Below, one piece after another: positions 46,528 to 56,227 of a stretch of DNA of 64,000 nucleotides. The notes below the pieces were generated by a model, which saw nothing but the letters and a program-made list of their open reading frames with translations, was not told the origin of the DNA and made no database searches. Source of the stretch: Firmicutes bacterium HGW-Firmicutes-9 (GTDB lineage Bacteria; Bacillota; Clostridia; Christensenellales; CAG-138); the NCBI GenBank assembly GCA_002841395.1, contig PGZM01000001.1:62001-126000 (forward strand), in the 5' to 3' direction. A program made the position numbers and the translations under genes. Position 1 is the stretch's first letter. Every line of letters begins with the position of its first letter.

Positions 46528-48404
46528 ACAAGCTTTGCAATAGAGACGAACTAACGGCGTTGCGCCACGCGTGCGCGGGAGCACTACAACTGGAAACGAA
46601 GCGAATTCTCGTTTGCGCCGGCACGGGATGCGTCTCCAGCGGATCGATGAAGATCTTTGAGCGGCTCAAAACGCTGTTGGAAGGTAAGAATATCCCCGTT
46701 TCGGTCGAGCTCGTACACGAACCGCACGGCGAAAGCGTGGGGCTCAAGGAATGCGGCTGCCACGGCTTTTGCGAGATGGGACCGCTGGTTCGCATCGAGC
46801 CGCAAGGCTGGCTCTATACGAAAACGCGGCTGGAAGACTGCGAAGAGATCGTGGAACGTACCATCCTTGGCGGCGAGCGCATTGAGCGGCTGATGTTCCA
46901 AAAAGACGGCGCGGTTTACCCGAAACAGGACGAAATCCCGTTTTATCAAAAGCAAACGCGCGTTGTGCTGGAGCACTGCGGCCAGATCGACGCGACCAGT
47001 ATCCGTGAATATCTCGGGTTCGGCGGATATTCCGCCTTTGAAACCGCGTTGTTTGACCGCACGCCGGACGACATCATCGACGAAATCACGAAGTCCAATC
47101 TGCGCGGTCGCGGCGGCGGCGGATTTCCCGCAGGCCGCAAGTGGGCGCAGGTGCGCCGCCAAACCGAGCCGGTCAAATACGTGGTTTGTAATGGCGATGA
47201 GGGAGACCCCGGCGCATTTATGGACAGAAGCGTGATGGAAGGCGACCCGCACCGCATGCTGGAAGGCATGATGATCGCGGGGCTTGCCTGCGGCGCAGCG
47301 GAAGGTTATATCTACGTCCGCGCGGAATATCCGCTCGCGGTCAAGCGGCTTCGTCGAGCGATTGCTCAGGCGGAGGAGCTAGGTCTGCTCGGCGAGCACA
47401 TCCTTGGCACGGATTTCAACTTTATGCTGCACATCGCGCGCGGCGCGGGTGCTTTCGTCTGCGGCGAAGGCAGCGCGCTAACCGCCTCGATCGAAGGCAA
47501 GCGTGGCATGCCGCGCGTGAAACCGCCGCGCACGGTGGAACACGGCCTGTTCGACAAGCCGACCGTGCTCAACAACGTGGAAACATTCGCGAACGTACCG
47601 CTGATCATCAACCGCGGAGCGGACTGGTACAGGAGCATCGGTCCTGAGAACAGCCCCGGCACGAAAGCGTTTGCGCTCACCGGAAACATCGTCAACACGG
47701 GTCTTATTGAAGTGCCGATGGGCACCACACTACGCGAAGTTATCTTTGACATCGGCGGCGGCGTGCGCGACGGAAAGGCGTTTAAGGCGGTGCAGATCGG
47801 TGGTCCTTCTGGCGGCTGCTTGACGAGCGAAGACCTCGATCTGCCGTTGGACTTCGACTCGCTGAAAAAAGCGGGCGCGATGATCGGCTCCGGCGGGCTG
47901 GTCGTGATGGACGAGGACACCTGCATGGTGGAAGTCGCGCGGTTTTTCATGCACTTCACGCAGAACGAATCCTGCGGGAAATGCGTGCCCTGCCGCGAGG
48001 GAACCAAGCGCATGCTTGCGATTCTGGAGCGCATTGTCGAAGGAAAAGGTGAGGAAGGCGACATCGAACTGCTGTTGGAGCTTGCGGACACCATCACGGC
48101 GACCGCGCTCTGCGGCCTCGGAAAATCCGCGGCGTCGCCTGTGGTGAGCACGATTCGCAGTTTCCGGGATGAGTACGAGGCGCATATCCGCGAAAAACGG
48201 TGCCCTGCCGGCAGCTGCCAGAAGCTCAAGCGCATCTGGATCGATCCCGCCCTGTGCAAGGGTTGCTCCAAGTGTGCAAAATCCTGTCCGGTGAACGCGA
48301 TCTCCGGCCAGATCAAACAGCCGTTCTCCATCGATTTGTCCAAGTGCATCCGGTGCGAGTCGTGCATTTCTACCTGTGCATTCCACGCCATACGGGAGGG
48401 CTGA
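46524..48404 (+). CDS. NADH-dependent [FeFe]-hydrogenase NuoF-like subunit (HydB/HndC)
   Basis: GRGGGGFPAGRKW; ESCGKCVPCREGTKRML; C-terminal CKGCSKCAKSCP / CIRCESCISTCAF. Confidence 0.95.
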   Translation: MNKLCNRDELTALRHACAGALQLETKRILVCAGTGCVSSGSMKIFERLKTLLEGKNIPVSVELVHEPHGESVGLKECGCHGFCEMGPLVRIEPQGWLYTKTRLEDCEEIVERTILGGERIERLMFQKDGAVYPKQDEIPFYQKQTRVVLEHCGQIDATSIREYLGFGGYSAFETALFDRTPDDIIDEITKSNLRGRGGGGFPAGRKWAQVRRQTEPVKYVVCNGDEGDPGAFMDRSVMEGDPHRMLEGMMIAGLACGAAEGYIYVRAEYPLAVKRLRRAIAQAEELGLLGEHILGTDFNFMLHIARGAGAFVCGEGSALTASIEGKRGMPRVKPPRTVEHGLFDKPTVLNNVETFANVPLIINRGADWYRSIGPENSPGTKAFALTGNIVNTGLIEVPMGTTLREVIFDIGGGVRDGKAFKAVQIGGPSGGCLTSEDLDLPLDFDSLKKAGAMIGSGGLVVMDEDTCMVEVARFFMHFTQNESCGKCVPCREGTKRMLAILERIVEGKGEEGDIELLLELADTITATALCGLGKSAASPVVSTIRSFRDEYEAHIREKRCPAGSCQKLKRIWIDPALCKGCSKCAKSCPVNAISGQIKQPFSIDLSKCIRCESCISTCAFHAIREG

Positions 48405-48407
48405 TCG

Positions 48408-50111
48408 ATGGAACAAAGAGCGTTTACGACGGTGGATGGCATCCCCGTAGAGATCAACGGCGAAAAGAACCTGTTGGAATTGATCCGCAAAGCGGGCATC
48501 AAGCTGCCGACATTTTGCTATCACTCGGAGCTTTCGGTCTACGGCGCGTGCCGCATGTGCATGGTCGAGACAGAGCGCGGCGGGCTGGAAGCCGCCTGCT
48601 CCACACCGCCGAAATCGGGAATGGTGATCAAAACCAATACCGAGCGCTTGCGCCGTTATCGCAAGAATATTCTGGAGTTGTTGTTGGCGAACCATTGCCG
48701 GGACTGCACCACCTGCGGCAACAACGGGAAATGCAAGCTGCAGGATCTCGCGATGCGCTTCAATATCGAGGGCGTGCGCTTTCCCAACACCGCGCCGCAG
48801 CAGCAAAAGGACGAATCCTCGCTCTGCATCGCGCGGGACTCTGCCAAGTGTATCCTCTGCGGCGACTGCGTGCGCATGTGCAACGAGGTACAGGCGGTCG
48901 GCGCGATCGATTTTGCGCATCGCGGCTCCAAGATGGAGATCAGCACCGCGTTCTGCGTGCCGATTGCGGAATCCCCATGCGTGGGCTGCGGCCAGTGCGC
49001 GGCGGTTTGCCCGACGGGCGCAATCGTCGTGCGCGACAATGCAAACCGCGTCTGGCGCGCGCTGGATGACCGCGGTGTGAAGGTCACCGCGCAGATAGCC
49101 CCAGCTGTGCGCGTTGCGCTCGGGCGGGAACTCGGTTTGCGGGAAGGCGAAAACAGCATGGGCAAGATTGTTGCCGCGCTCCATCGCATGGGTTTTGACG
49201 AGGTGTACGATACCTCCACCGGTGCGGATTTGACCGTGCTGGAGGAGAGTGAAGAACTGCTCGCGCACTTGGAAAGCGGTAGTGATCTGCCGCTGTTTAC
49301 CTCCTGCTGTCCTGCATGGGTGCAGTTCTGCGAGAAGACGTTTCCGCAGCTGCTGCCGCATGTCTCCACTTGTCGCTCACCGATGGAGATGTTTGCTGCT
49401 GTGATCAAGGAGCAGGAAAAGACATCCTCTCGAACGCAGTTTCACGTGGCGGTTATGCCCTGCACAGCAAAGAAGTTTGAGGCCGCGCGAGACGAGTTTT
49501 GCGTGAATGGCGTGCCAAATGTGGACGCGGTGATCACCACACAGGAGCTGATCCGCATGATCAAAGAGTCCGGCGTGGTGTTTGAAGACCTGGAGCCGGA
49601 AGCGCTCGATATGCCGTTTGGCGTAACGTCCGGCGCGGGCGTGATCTTCGGCGTGACGGGCGGCGTGACGGAGGCTGTGCTGAGAAGACTTGCCAGCGAT
49701 AAGTCTCGCGGCGGGCTCTATGCTTCGGCGCTGACCGGCGTGCGCGGCATGAAGGGTGTGAAGGAAGCAAGTGTGCCGTATCTCGACCGCGAAGTGCGCA
49801 TTGCCATCGTCAGCGGGCTTGCCAATGCGGATGCGCTGGTACGGAAGATTATCGCTGGAGAGGCGCATTACGACTTCGTCGAGGTGATGGCGTGCCCGGG
49901 CGGCTGCGTCAGCGGCGCGGGACAACCCTACAGCTCCTCCGCTGCCAAGGCGGAGCGCGGCGAAGGTCTCTACGCGGTGGATCGCGTCTCCAGCGTCAAG
50001 CGATCGGAGGAAAATTCGCTTGTACAGGCACTCTATGGCGATGTGCTGAAAGGCCGCGTACACGAGCTGCTGCATGTGGATTACGTGAAGGATGGAGGGC
50101 ACAACGCATGA
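48408..50111 (+). CDS. NADH-dependent [FeFe]-hydrogenase catalytic subunit (HydA/HndD)
   Basis: [2Fe-2S] CYHSELSVYGACRMCMVE; TSCCPAWVQF, MPCTAKKFEA, EVMACPGGCVSGAGQPY. Confidence 0.96.
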   Translation: MEQRAFTTVDGIPVEINGEKNLLELIRKAGIKLPTFCYHSELSVYGACRMCMVETERGGLEAACSTPPKSGMVIKTNTERLRRYRKNILELLLANHCRDCTTCGNNGKCKLQDLAMRFNIEGVRFPNTAPQQQKDESSLCIARDSAKCILCGDCVRMCNEVQAVGAIDFAHRGSKMEISTAFCVPIAESPCVGCGQCAAVCPTGAIVVRDNANRVWRALDDRGVKVTAQIAPAVRVALGRELGLREGENSMGKIVAALHRMGFDEVYDTSTGADLTVLEESEELLAHLESGSDLPLFTSCCPAWVQFCEKTFPQLLPHVSTCRSPMEMFAAVIKEQEKTSSRTQFHVAVMPCTAKKFEAARDEFCVNGVPNVDAVITTQELIRMIKESGVVFEDLEPEALDMPFGVTSGAGVIFGVTGGVTEAVLRRLASDKSRGGLYASALTGVRGMKGVKEASVPYLDREVRIAIVSGLANADALVRKIIAGEAHYDFVEVMACPGGCVSGAGQPYSSSAAKAERGEGLYAVDRVSSVKRSEENSLVQALYGDVLKGRVHELLHVDYVKDGGHNA

Positions 50112-50368
50112 CGGAGCTTTCGGTTTGTATCGGCAGCGCCTGCCATCTCAAAGGCGCGTATAATGTGATCTCCACGTTTCAGCATCTGATCGAGGAGAAA
50201 GGCCTTCACGATCAGATTGCGTTTGCGGCGAAGTTCTGCACCAAGCAGTGCCATAAGCCCGGCGTCGCGGTCTCGCTCGACGGCGTCAAGAGCGTGATAG
50301 CTGCGGAGGAAGCGCGGAAGTTCTTTCACGAGCAGGTGCTGCCCGCCGTGGAACAGGCGAAAGGGTAA
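50108..50368 (+). CDS. Thioredoxin-like [2Fe-2S] ferredoxin, hydrogenase-associated (paralogue B)
   Basis: MTELSVCIGSACHLKGAYNVISTFQ..FCTKQCHKPGVAVSLDG. Confidence 0.87.
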   Translation: MTELSVCIGSACHLKGAYNVISTFQHLIEEKGLHDQIAFAAKFCTKQCHKPGVAVSLDGVKSVIAAEEARKFFHEQVLPAVEQAKG

Positions 50369-50410
50369 GCGATTAGATTGTAGTTCCGAATATAAAGCGA
50401 ATAAGAGTAA

Positions 50411-50443
50411 AAACGTCCGGTGCGAAGATCGCGCCGGACGTTT
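50411..50443. terminator. Bidirectional terminator after hydrogenase operon
   Basis: AAACGTCCGG-tgcgaagatcgcg-CCGGACGTTT. Confidence 0.8.
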
Positions 50444-50487
50444 GTGTTGTTATAGTTCTTTGAGCGCAGGGATATGATTGATCTGCG

Positions 50488-51870
50488 TTACTCTGCCTGC
50501 TCCGCTTGATCCGCTTGCTCGAGAATCGCATCATACCGCTCTTCATCCAGCGGATATTTCTGCACGAGCACAATACCCAGTAGGAAGATGAGCGCGGGAA
50601 CAGGCCCGATCAAGAGGCGAATCGTATACAGTGCGCTAGCAGTCTGATCCACGATATTCGGCACAAACTTCGCAAAGCCCAGGAACACGCCGGAGAGCGC
50701 GGCAGCGAGCGCGACGCCAATCTTGGAGAAGAACGTCCACATGCCATAGTACGCGCCCTCTTTGCGGGTCTTGGTCTGAATCGCATCCACCTCGACCACG
50801 TCCGGCAGCATCGCAAACGGCGGCACATAGCCAAAGCCGATGCCAACGCCCGCGAACACCATCACGCAGAAGGTGAAGATCATGCCGAGTGTGTGCGCAA
50901 AGAGGAACATCGCAAGACAGCTGAGCACGAGGATGCCGAGCGCAAGCTGATAGGTGCGCTTCTTGCCGATGCGCTTGGCCACCAGAACCGAAATCGGTAC
51001 GCAGAGCATCGCAACGCCGAGCAGCAGCAGCATGGCGATGGTCGTCATGCCTTCGTCCTGATAGATGTATTTGAAATAGTAGACCAGCATGGTTTGCACA
51101 AATGTGATACCCGTGAGGTTCATCGTGTAGACCGCGACCAACCGCAAATAGGTTTTGTTCTTGAACACCACGCCGAAGGTTTCAAAAAACTTGGTCTTAG
51201 GGCGGGGCTGCTCGGCGCTCGCTGTTTCGCGCACGGTGAAAAACGTCGTTAGAATCGTCGCCGCCATAATAAAGCCAAAGAGCAGACCGACGATGGAATA
51301 TCCGGTGTGCGGGTTGCCAGCGAGTTCCACGATGGGAATGACCACCGCGGCTCCGAGAATCGTACCGATTACGGCAAAACTAAAGCGGAAGCCGTTGAGC
51401 GTGGTGCGCTCCTGATAGTCCTTCGTGATCTCCGGCGTGAGCGAGCCGTAGGGGATGTTGACGACCGTGTAAGCGGTGTTCAACAAGCACAGCGCAAACG
51501 TCGCCCAGAGAAAACCTGCCGTCTGACGGCTGGAAAAATCAGGCGCGGAGAAGAAATACCACATCGCAAGCAGCAGCGGAATCGCGCCGAAGAGCAGATA
51601 GGGCCTTCTGCGACCCCAGCGGGAACGCGTGCGGTCGGAGAGAAATCCCACAAGCGGGTCGGTGACCGCATCCCAGAATTTACCGACCAGGATGGCGATG
51701 CCCGCGAGCGCGGCGGAGACGCCAACCGTATCCGTCAGATAGATCAGCGAGTAGAACCCCATCGCGGTGAAAAACAGGTTTCCGCCGAGATCGCCGATGC
51801 CGAAACCGAGTTTCACGGAAAGCGGCAGGCGGGAGGAATGCGAGACCTTGTTGTCAGCGACTTGTTTCAT
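50488..51870 (-). CDS. GPH-family (MelB/MFSD2-like) transporter
   Basis: GFGIGDLGGNLFFTAMGFYSLIYLTDTVGV..FWDAVTDPLVGFLSDRTRSRWGRRRPYLLFGAIP. Confidence 0.9.
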   Translation of the reverse strand: MKQVADNKVSHSSRLPLSVKLGFGIGDLGGNLFFTAMGFYSLIYLTDTVGVSAALAGIAILVGKFWDAVTDPLVGFLSDRTRSRWGRRRPYLLFGAIPLLLAMWYFFSAPDFSSRQTAGFLWATFALCLLNTAYTVVNIPYGSLTPEITKDYQERTTLNGFRFSFAVIGTILGAAVVIPIVELAGNPHTGYSIVGLLFGFIMAATILTTFFTVRETASAEQPRPKTKFFETFGVVFKNKTYLRLVAVYTMNLTGITFVQTMLVYYFKYIYQDEGMTTIAMLLLLGVAMLCVPISVLVAKRIGKKRTYQLALGILVLSCLAMFLFAHTLGMIFTFCVMVFAGVGIGFGYVPPFAMLPDVVEVDAIQTKTRKEGAYYGMWTFFSKIGVALAAALSGVFLGFAKFVPNIVDQTASALYTIRLLIGPVPALIFLLGIVLVQKYPLDEERYDAILEQADQAEQAE

Positions 51871-53266
51871 GATGATACCTTTCTATGCAAGATTCCAGAT
51901 TTTTTGCGAGCTGCTCCGTAGCAACTTTCGCGGTATGCTTCGGGTGTGCGTGATATTCCGGCATGAGCGCGGTGAGGTTGACGCAATCGCCGGGCACGAT
52001 GAAGGCGCGTTTGCGGATGTCGTTCGGTCGATTGGTGATGTTTCCGCCCATGAGTCTGCTCGCGAGATCGGCGAGGTTCAACACGTGTTCCACGATCCGG
52101 TCGTCGCTTGGCGGGGTGTCGTTCTCCATATAAGATACGTCGTGATAGCTCATCAAATCGACAAGCTCCATATGCTGCATGGCAAACCAGCCTTCGCCCG
52201 TGCGGCGGTCGGCAAGCGCAAGCTCCAGCTTTGAGAGACCCTTGAGCGATTCTTCGGGCTTTACGCGTGCCCAGCCCTCGAGCCGCACGCGATACATCCG
52301 CTGGACGACGGTTTCCCGACTGGGATCGATGCCGAGCGCGTGCTCCGCGACCGATAGCGCCGCGGGCAGCAGCGCATTCCAGCGACGCTGCCGGTTCTGC
52401 GCGTCGCTCTCGTCCGGATGTGCATCGGGTGTTTGATAGTTGTAGGTTGCGGTATAGAACGACTCTGTAATTGCGAGCAAGCGATGCTCAACCGCGACAA
52501 GGCGCGGCAATAGCTCCGCCAGCGTGTTCTCAATCTTGTTTGCACCTTGCGAAAGCCCGCAGAGTTGTTCCAGCTTGCAGACGTGAGCAACGACCTTGCG
52601 ATGGTCGCGCTTGTCATATTGATAATGTATCGAGATCGGCAGAATGCGCACTTCCTCCGTGCGGTTCGCGCGCTCGATATCGCTTGCGCACCAGAACCCC
52701 ATGCGCACCGCGCCTTGCTCAATGCGCGGCAGGGTTTCGCTGTGGTAAGAAATCTGTCCTTCCGGCGCAAGGCCGAGCGGATTCGGGCCGTCCTTGAGGA
52801 CGGCGCGGATGCTGGAGAGGCTGCCTGCCTCGCACTTGACGTGATAGACGGGCATCGCGCCCGCGCGCGGCAGCAGAAAGCGGATGAACGCATCACCCCA
52901 GAGCGCCACGGCGTAATCGTGCACAAGCCGCAGGCCGGGTTCGTGTTTCAGCGGTGACCCCGCTTTTCTAGCCAGTCGCGGCAGCATATTTTCAAACACG
53001 TGGAAGATCAGCTGCGGTTCGTCGCCGTATGGGTGCCGAAACGCGACGATCAGGCGCGAACGCTTTTGCTGAAAATCTCTTAGTTCATCGAGAATGCGAT
53101 CCGGCGAGAGAATCTCCACACCGGTGAATGCGAGCGCGTATTTCAGATAGGCGGGGATGAGCGCGCGTCCCAGCCGCACCAGCGGCGTGGAGCGCTTCGA
53201 CGGAGCGAGCTGATGCCGCGATTCTGCGGTAAGGATCGGTTCGGCTGCCAGCCGCGGTTTACCCAT
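51854..53266 (-). CDS. PlsC-like glycerolipid acyltransferase family protein
   Basis: Start ATG 53266; SRLIVAFRHPYGDEPQLIFHVF (acyltransferase-like motif I); NPLGLAPEGQISYHSETLPRIEQGAVRMGFW. Confidence 0.7.
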   Translation of the reverse strand: MGKPRLAAEPILTAESRHQLAPSKRSTPLVRLGRALIPAYLKYALAFTGVEILSPDRILDELRDFQQKRSRLIVAFRHPYGDEPQLIFHVFENMLPRLARKAGSPLKHEPGLRLVHDYAVALWGDAFIRFLLPRAGAMPVYHVKCEAGSLSSIRAVLKDGPNPLGLAPEGQISYHSETLPRIEQGAVRMGFWCASDIERANRTEEVRILPISIHYQYDKRDHRKVVAHVCKLEQLCGLSQGANKIENTLAELLPRLVAVEHRLLAITESFYTATYNYQTPDAHPDESDAQNRQRRWNALLPAALSVAEHALGIDPSRETVVQRMYRVRLEGWARVKPEESLKGLSKLELALADRRTGEGWFAMQHMELVDLMSYHDVSYMENDTPPSDDRIVEHVLNLADLASRLMGGNITNRPNDIRKRAFIVPGDCVNLTALMPEYHAHPKHTAKVATEQLAKNLESCIERYHHETSR

Positions 53267-53374
53267 AGGCACCTCCGGATTTTGGTTTCTTCGCAAAAAA
53301 AGACATGTTCCTGAAAGAAGAATACTAGCTTTCATTATGCTAAGAATGCGTTGCCCTGTCAACAGTCGGCGTGG

Positions 53375-54208
53375 TTAAACGCGCCACGTGATCAGCGCGG
53401 TGTTGAGCTGCGTTTCGTCGCGAACGAGGCCGTTCTCTGCGACGCTGTGGAAATAAGCTGTCAAGATCGGGTGGGATTGCTCTGCCGGGATGCCGAAGAT
53501 TTCGAAGTAACGTTCGTTGCGCGCGATTGCATCCGAGAGCGGCATGGAGTACTCAAATTTGCGAGAGAAGTTTGAGACGTCCGCTTGCCTGCCGGAAAGA
53601 TACAGCGCCTCGATATACCAGAGCGTCTCCGTCGTCATACCGCCCTGCGGGCGAACATCCAGCCGCTGCATGAGCTGTTTTCTGTGGAGATCATACGATC
53701 CGCGCGTGACCGCGATGATGCCGCAGGCTTCGCTGGCGTACGACTCCATGCGCTCCAACTCAGTGAAGTTGCAGATAGCGGGACACATGGAGGTGAATAC
53801 GAACGAGAATTTTCGGTCTGTTTGATACGTTTCCCACATGCTATTCTCATAGCGTATGTTATAGAGACCCAGTGTTTCCGCCTGCGCGCGGCTGACAGAG
53901 AGGGACGCCGCGTCCATCTCCAGCGCGGTGACATCAAGCCCCCGCGCGGCGAACGCATGCGAAAATGCGCCCGTGCCGGAACCGATGTCCAGCACGTGAT
54001 CGCACGCGCGGACGAGCCCGCGATCAAGCAAGAGTTGCGTCATCTCCGCCGCATGCGGATCGATGGCGGCATCCATTTCCTCGCGCCCTGTTGCCAGAAA
54101 CGAGTAGTAGGGAATCCAGCGCGCGTTACGTTCGATGCGCGCCTGCCGGTCTCCGTGACCGCCTGCCTGCTCCCATGCGAGCGCAAAGGCTTCGATTGAA
54201 TCGAACAT
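53375..54208 (-). CDS. SAM-dependent class I methyltransferase
   Basis: CDHVLDIGSGTGAFSHAFAARGLDVTALEMDAASLSVSRAQ. Confidence 0.87.
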   Translation of the reverse strand: MFDSIEAFALAWEQAGGHGDRQARIERNARWIPYYSFLATGREEMDAAIDPHAAEMTQLLLDRGLVRACDHVLDIGSGTGAFSHAFAARGLDVTALEMDAASLSVSRAQAETLGLYNIRYENSMWETYQTDRKFSFVFTSMCPAICNFTELERMESYASEACGIIAVTRGSYDLHRKQLMQRLDVRPQGGMTTETLWYIEALYLSGRQADVSNFSRKFEYSMPLSDAIARNERYFEIFGIPAEQSHPILTAYFHSVAENGLVRDETQLNTALITWRV

Positions 54209-54269
54209 GTTTCCTCCGTTTGGCGTGATTCAAGAATCGTATGGATAAAGCGATTTGGGACAAAAAGAA

Positions 54270-54295
54270 TCCGCCGCGCTGTGTACGCCGGCGGA
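54270..54295 (-). terminator. Intrinsic terminator
   Basis: TCCGCCG...CGGCGGA; minus strand continues TTCTTTTTG. Confidence 0.65.
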
Positions 54296-54312
54296 ATCGA
54301 AACTTGGTCTTG

Positions 54313-54624
54313 TTATTTCTTTTGAAGCATGGCTTTGAACACGCCGCGCGGGTCTTTGACGAGCAGCACGATGAGCCAGACGATCAGGCCGAGTGCGACG
54401 ACAGACAGCCCCAGAAACAGGTCGTTGAGCAAATCCGCCGGTACGGGGGTGAAGAACGAGGCGGGTTCCGCCGCAAACTCGTAAATCGCATCGACGAACC
54501 ACATCAAAGACGCGCCCCAGTAGAGAAAGCAGAGCGTGCTGAGTTTCATCTCATCCTGCGGGGCTTTTTTATACCAAAGCACCGTGCAGATGATTGCCGC
54601 GAATACGGTAACAAGCAGCGTCAT
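54313..54624 (-). CDS. Small three-TM membrane protein
   Basis: MTLLVTVFAAIICTVLWYKKAPQDEMKLSTLCFLYWGASLMWFVDAIYEF.. Confidence 0.7.
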   Translation of the reverse strand: MTLLVTVFAAIICTVLWYKKAPQDEMKLSTLCFLYWGASLMWFVDAIYEFAAEPASFFTPVPADLLNDLFLGLSVVALGLIVWLIVLLVKDPRGVFKAMLQKK

Positions 54625-54630
54625 ACGCGT

Positions 54631-55041
54631 TTATTCCGCGAGTGCGGGCAGCGTCGTCTTTTTCTCCAGTGAGGAGGAGACGAGCACCATCGCGCCCCAA
54701 ACTGCGGTGACAAGCAAGGCCATCCCGACGCCGACGGTGGACATCTCATGCAGCATGATCGTCGCCTCTGCCGGGGTTGCAGCTGCCGTCAGAAACGGCG
54801 TCCACGGGACAATTTCACCGTGCCAGACATGCTCAAACGCAAGCTGGAGCGATCCGCCCCAAAGCAGGTTGGATAACCAACGCAGTTTGTGGGAGAACGG
54901 AATCTTCGCCGCGTGCTGTTCGCTTGTCTCTTCCGCCTCGCGGCGGTATTTCGGGAGCAGCTTGTTTTCGTGCGCCAGCACGATCTGCGTTGTGACGGTG
55001 ACGATGGCCGCTTCAGCAGCGGAAACCAGGAAACATGCCAT
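54631..55041 (-). CDS. Small membrane protein paired with 54313-54624
   Basis: MACFLVSAAEAAIVTVTTQIVLAHENKLLPKY..LLWGGSLQLAFEHVWHGEIVPWTPFLTA. Confidence 0.7.
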   Translation of the reverse strand: MACFLVSAAEAAIVTVTTQIVLAHENKLLPKYRREAEETSEQHAAKIPFSHKLRWLSNLLWGGSLQLAFEHVWHGEIVPWTPFLTAAATPAEATIMLHEMSTVGVGMALLVTAVWGAMVLVSSSLEKKTTLPALAE

Positions 55042-55231
55042 GAAATGTTACCTCCGGGGTATGATGAATTCGGTGTAATTGACTGTTTAAAAACAAGCTT
55101 TTCTAGCGTTGTTCTTCGACTAAAACAAGCCTATCGCAATCAAAATTGGCTGTCAATACGCAACGCGCGTTGATTATCTTTCGTTGGCAGGTTTTTCAGT
55201 AAAAAGGTGAGAAAAGCCCGTCGTGGTTGCT

Positions 55232-56227
55232 CTAACGAACGCGCCAGCGGATGGCGTCCACGCGCGCTTTTGCCTCGGAGATGATCCGCTTGGGTTGCTT
55301 TTCAAAGAACTCGACAACGGGCTCGTTCTTCACGATGTTCCAGATTCCCGCGACGCGTCCGTTGACCGCTATGGAGGGATTGCAGATGCCGGATTTGAGG
55401 ATGAGTTTGGATTTGTGCTCGGCGGGTACCACCGCACTGCGATCGGAATAGGAGACGATGAACGGATCAAACCCCGAAAGCAGCGTCAGCTCCGGAATGT
55501 CTTCGGTCTGTGTTTCCGGCGCAAAAAAGTATGTGCTGCGGTTCAGCTCAAACTGCTCCAGATCGTCCAGCGGAAGTTTTTTGAGAATGTTGGCTTCCGC
55601 TTTCCAGAAACCGAAAAACCACGCGGCATCCGCGAGCGTCGCAGGCCCGTAGACCGTAAAAAAGCGGCGCACCAGCTCCGGCAGCACATCCTCCAGCGTC
55701 TGCGTCGGCTCGGCGGAGATCAGGTCAAAATCCCGGCTCGTCATATCCCGAAATGCAACGCGACCTTGCCGCGCGAGCCAAACGAAGATGCCGCCCCAGG
55801 GCGAAAACAGGGCGTCGATCATCTCGCCGCTGTACTGTCCCGCGAAAATGCGCCGGAATTCCGCGCGTGAGGTCACGCCGTCCTCCATATAGCGGATGAC
55901 TTCCTCCGCTGCGCTCTCGACAAGCGTTTGCCCGAACATGCGGGTCAAATACGATTCGCCCTGATGCAGCGCGAGTAGCTCCGGCAGGTCTTCGTAGACA
56001 ACGCCGTGCAGCGTGCCGCGATAGAGCCAGGTCTTTGTCAGCCGCGTTTTCCAGCCCGCGATGTCCGCACCGCGAATTAGCGCGGAGAACGCCACGTTTC
56101 GATAAAACCAGCTGTGCAGCCCCATCAGCTCATGGGACAGTGTATCCAGCTCCCTGCAGGGACGGGAAAGATACAATCCGTGCATGCGTCTTCGGATGAT
56201 GCTATCGATCTGGTCTTGTTGCGTCAT
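55232..56227 (-). CDS. Winged-helix (HTH_42 / AlkZ-like) DNA-binding protein
   Basis: DTLSHELMGLHSWFYRNVAFSALIRG..TWLYRGTLHGVVYEDLPELLAL; LLSGFDPFIVSYSDR..VNGRVAGIWN. Confidence 0.8.
   Translation of the reverse strand: MTQQDQIDSIIRRRMHGLYLSRPCRELDTLSHELMGLHSWFYRNVAFSALIRGADIAGWKTRLTKTWLYRGTLHGVVYEDLPELLALHQGESYLTRMFGQTLVESAAEEVIRYMEDGVTSRAEFRRIFAGQYSGEMIDALFSPWGGIFVWLARQGRVAFRDMTSRDFDLISAEPTQTLEDVLPELVRRFFTVYGPATLADAAWFFGFWKAEANILKKLPLDDLEQFELNRSTYFFAPETQTEDIPELTLLSGFDPFIVSYSDRSAVVPAEHKSKLILKSGICNPSIAVNGRVAGIWNIVKNEPVVEFFEKQPKRIISEAKARVDAIRWRVR

Noticed and set aside
47730-49361. 543-aa minus-strand ORF across hydB/hydA
   Set aside because: Shadow ORF; sense strand encodes unmistakable hydrogenase subunits.
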